From positions 310,001 through 374,000 of the forward strand of contig NZ_WMEW01000001.1 of the NCBI RefSeq assembly GCF_009856355.1: a stretch of 64,000 bases of DNA, given 5' to 3'. Below, piece after piece: positions 61,652 to 64,000 of this stretch. Position 1 is the first letter of the stretch. Each line of letters begins with the position of its first letter. The position numbers were made by a program, and so were the translations under genes. Origin of the DNA: Halobacillus litoralis. Its GTDB lineage: Bacteria; Bacillota; Bacilli; Bacillales; Halobacillaceae. Under the pieces are notes generated by a model. It worked only from the letters and a program-made list of their open reading frames with translations. It ran no database searches and had not been told where the DNA came from.

Positions 61652-62040
61652 CCATCTGAGGTTCTCTGCCTGAAATCCTCCGTCTTTCCAACTCTTCGTT
61701 CGGCAGGTCGCGAGGAGCATTCGGTGGTGACGCCTGCGGGAACAGCACGAGTTGAAGATCCACTTGGACAGGCGGCCTTCCTGTCCAAGTTAGCTGAAGC
61801 CGTGCCCGCAGCAAGCATCCACCGATAAGCGGAGCGCGGCCTTTTCCATCTGAGGTTCTCTGCCTGAGATCCCCCCTCTTTCCAACTCTTCATTCGGCAG
61901 GTCACGAGGAGCATTCGGTGGTGACGCCTGCGGGAACAGCACGAGTTGAAGATCCACTTGGACAGGCGGCCTTCCTGTCCAAGTTAGCTGAAGCCGTGCC
62001 CGCGGCAAGCATCCACCGATAAGCGGAGCGCGGCCATTTC
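61652..62040. repeat. Two tandem 194-bp units, each carrying a full family-B repeat
   Basis: CCATCTGAGGTTCTCTGCCTGA starts both units (61652 and 61846), exact period 194. Family-B parts lie at 61708-61838 and 61902-62032, with the perfect 10-bp inner stem CTTGGACAGG/CCTGTCCAAG and outer arms GCATTCGGTGGTGACGCC ... GCATCCACCGATAAGCGG. The copies differ at only a few bases. Confidence 0.95.
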
Positions 62041-62102
62041 CATGAACGATGGACAGCTCAAAAGCAGCACCTGGTCAGGTCCTGCTTTTGGCTCATCCTC
62101 TT

Positions 62103-63041
62103 TTATTGAAACATGTACCGCATCATGACATGAGCGGCCAGACGGCTTGTCATATCACGGAAGTCCTTGGAGGGATCGACTTCGACGATATCCATGGCTT
62201 TGACGATAGGATCACAGGACGCAGCCTGTACACTCAGCAGCAGTTCCCGTGACGTTAACCCACCCGGACCGATCGCCGGACAGCCGGGAGCAAAGGCCTG
62301 ATCCACGACATCCATATCAACAGATAAATAGATGACGTCCACCTGCTGCTTCAGCCGCTGTATTTCTTTTTTAACAATGGATGTTATGTCTCCTGCCTCT
62401 ACGTCTGCCATGGTATAAACCGTCACCCCTTGGCGGGCACAGTAATCTCCATATTCTTTCGCATTGGAATAATCCCGTATGCCGATTTGAACCAGATCCT
62501 CCCCCTTTAGAGCACCGGATTCGAGCAGGCTGCGGAAAGGGGTGCCGTTCGTCCGCCCCCCGTCTTTCGTGTTCCTGACGTCATGATGAGCGTCCCATTG
62601 AAGCACTCCGACCCGGCCCATCCTTTCATGAAAAGCAGAGATGGAAGGAAAACTGACCCCGTGGTCTCCTCCGAGGAGGATGTAACGGGAGCAGGCTTCT
62701 GCATCCAGCATCTCCTTCACACTTTCCTGCAGCTGCTTTGTCGTCCTCTCTAAATCTGTCGGATGAACCCCGGCATCGCCAAAGTCAAGCATCGTCACAT
62801 CGGTAAAGTCATGATCCTTTTCTAGGGAATACGTCGTATAAAACCCAAGGGCCCGGCGGATGCTCTGCGGGGCTTCCGACGCCTGGGAGACAGAGATGGA
62901 GGATTTCGAGTATGGGAGCCCCAGCAGACCGATTTCTCCCGTCCTTCCTTGTTCAAACCATTGTTTCTTTTCATCCACCTTCGTCGTAAATCGGTCTTTG
63001 AACACCCGCTGCGGACCCGGGCTAAGATATCGGAAAGACAT
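62103..63041 (-). CDS. hutG: Formimidoylglutamase (arginase/ureohydrolase family)
   Basis: 312 residues. Binuclear Mn2+ hydrolase: metal motifs [14 protein letters not shown] near 125, [13 protein letters not shown] near 150 (D-A-H-H-D), and [20 protein letters not shown] near 240 (D-x-D). It cleaves N-formimidoyl-L-glutamate to glutamate and formamide, the last step of histidine breakdown. The assignment over agmatinase rests on its overlap with hutI (20 bases, same strand). ATG at 63041 behind GGGAGG. Confidence 0.87.
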   Translation of the reverse strand: MSFRYLSPGPQRVFKDRFTTKVDEKKQWFEQGRTGEIGLLGLPYSKSSISVSQASEAPQSIRRALGFYTTYSLEKDHDFTDVTMLDFGDAGVHPTDLERTTKQLQESVKEMLDAEACSRYILLGGDHGVSFPSISAFHERMGRVGVLQWDAHHDVRNTKDGGRTNGTPFRSLLESGALKGEDLVQIGIRDYSNAKEYGDYCARQGVTVYTMADVEAGDITSIVKKEIQRLKQQVDVIYLSVDMDVVDQAFAPGCPAIGPGGLTSRELLLSVQAASCDPIVKAMDIVEVDPSKDFRDMTSRLAAHVMMRYMFQ

Positions 63042-64000
63042 CTGCCTCCCTCCTTTCCCAGATCAACCGTCCCCGCTTCCATACCGCACGGGCATGATTC
63101 ACACCATAATGATAAGGAAGGTACTTATAATTCGGAATGTCCCACAAAACAAGGTCTGCCTGCCCGCCTACTGTTATTCTTCCGGCTGTTTTCTCCATGC
63201 CGATGGCATGAGAGGCATTGACCGTGACAGCATTCCAGATTTCTTCCGGGGTCATCTTCATTTTCAAGGCGGCCAGCGCCATGATCATCTGCAGGTTATG
63301 GGTAACACAGCTGCCCGGGTTGAAATCCGTCGCCAGTGCCACCGCCGCCCCGGCCTGGATCATCCGCCGGGCATCCGCATACGTATCTTTTCCTAAATAG
63401 AATGTCGTTCCTGGAAGCAGGACGGCCATCGTGTCGGACGCTGCCAGTTGTTGGATGCCTTCAGCAGATGCCGCCACAAGATGATCGGCCGATACAGCCC
63501 CGTATTGAACAGCCAGTTCTGTACCCCCGAGCGGGTCAATTTCATCGGCATGGATTTTCACCTGAAACCCGTGCCGCTGCGATGCCTCCATGAACCGGGC
63601 GGCCTGTTCGGTCGTAAAAACCCCCGTCTCACAGAATATATCCGTAAAAGCCGCCGACGTTTTTCCTTTCATAACCGGAAGAAGATCGATCATCTGATCA
63701 AGGAATACGTCCTCCCGCCCCTTAAACTCCGGGGGGATGGCATGAGGTCCGAGGAAGGTGGCTGCGATGTCGAGCAGGCCCTCGTTGTTGAGCCGGTCAA
63801 TGACAGACAGCTGCTTCAGCTCTGTTTCTTCATCCAATCCGTAGCCGCTTTTCGCTTCCAGCGTAGTGACGCCATAGGCCGCCATACGCCCCGCAAACGA
63901 CCGGGCTTTCTCAAACAAGAATTGTTCATCCGCCTGCCGGGTCGCCCTTACTGTCGAAAGGATGCCGCCACCCCTTTTCAAAATATCCAGATAAGCCGTC
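63022..64000 (-). CDS. hutI: Imidazolonepropionase (partial, N-terminus beyond right edge)
   Basis: The C-terminal ~326 residues of a ~420-residue amidohydrolase that opens the imidazolone ring in histidine degradation. Visible motifs: [67 protein letters not shown] with the metal His, [13 protein letters not shown], and the C-terminal [20 protein letters not shown] with the catalytic Asp. It overlaps hutG by 20 bases, implying a hut operon that continues past the right end, where hutU and hutH would be expected. Confidence 0.93.
   Translation of the reverse strand, partial: TAYLDILKRGGGILSTVRATRQADEQFLFEKARSFAGRMAAYGVTTLEAKSGYGLDEETELKQLSVIDRLNNEGLLDIAATFLGPHAIPPEFKGREDVFLDQMIDLLPVMKGKTSAAFTDIFCETGVFTTEQAARFMEASQRHGFQVKIHADEIDPLGGTELAVQYGAVSADHLVAASAEGIQQLAASDTMAVLLPGTTFYLGKDTYADARRMIQAGAAVALATDFNPGSCVTHNLQMIMALAALKMKMTPEEIWNAVTVNASHAIGMEKTAGRITVGGQADLVLWDIPNYKYLPYHYGVNHARAVWKRGRLIWERREADVFPIS

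Overview
The window reads as a chromosomal segment of a Bacillaceae bacterium, probably a salt-tolerant or moderately halophilic relative of Bacillus/Halobacillus. Pointers are strong Shine-Dalgarno sites (AGGAGG-type), sigma-A-like promoters, CcpA-type cre sites, TagO/TagA-type envelope enzymes, an LCP protein, SinR/SinI-type domains, a KtrB-type potassium channel subunit and generally acidic proteins. The genus cannot be fixed from the sequence alone. No rRNA, tRNA, CRISPR array or complete prophage was seen.

Layout. 1-8.7 kb: envelope genes (acidic lipoprotein, amidase with CW_binding_2 repeats, TagA/WecG-type glycosyltransferase, WecC-type dehydrogenase, GNAT protein, TagO). 8.7-12.7 kb: a candidate structured RNA and a SinR-like regulator whose DNA-binding and SIN-domain parts lie in separate ORFs, an AraC-type regulator, a second SinI-like peptide and an IDEAL-domain protein. 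13.2-19.2 kb: phosphoglucomutase and the threonine operon hom-thrC-thrB. 19.4-22.1 kb: VanZ protein, a small HTH-like protein, two divergent sigma-like proteins and small unknowns. 22.3-25.2 kb: intergenic repeats and an IS1182-like remnant around an AEC transporter and an anchored protein. 25.2-31.2 kb: an acetate-type symporter with DUF4212 and tiny membrane partners behind a cre site, an M15 endolysin-like peptidase, a DsbA/FrnE protein and a DUF3100 membrane pair.

31.4-44.6 kb is a galactoside-utilisation island: GH42 beta-galactosidase, galT, galE, galK and GH36 alpha-galactosidase in one minus-strand operon with overlapping or closely spaced genes, a divergent AraC activator, an SGLT-type Na+ symporter and a mutarotase-fold enzyme, with cre-like sites before the transcription units. 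45.4-49.2 kb is a Ula-type PTS (IIB and IIC) headed by a PRD regulator that carries its own EIIA domain. 49.3-64 kb holds TetR and HxlR regulators, a third SIN-domain peptide facing a diguanylate cyclase, an AtoE-type transporter, an LCP protein, an ABC exporter, ktrB-like, and the hut genes hutG and hutI (cut by the right edge).

The most unusual layer is intergenic. At least three dispersed repeat families occupy gaps between genes. In three places (3.4-4.1, 12.9-13.2 and 24.6-25.2 kb) a repeat-bearing segment is bracketed by two copies of a terminator hairpin or half-hairpin, as if insertion had targeted and duplicated terminators. One such segment contains the recognisable start of an IS1182-type transposase. 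A six-unit, exactly 20-bp tandem array sits at 28.95-29.07 kb.
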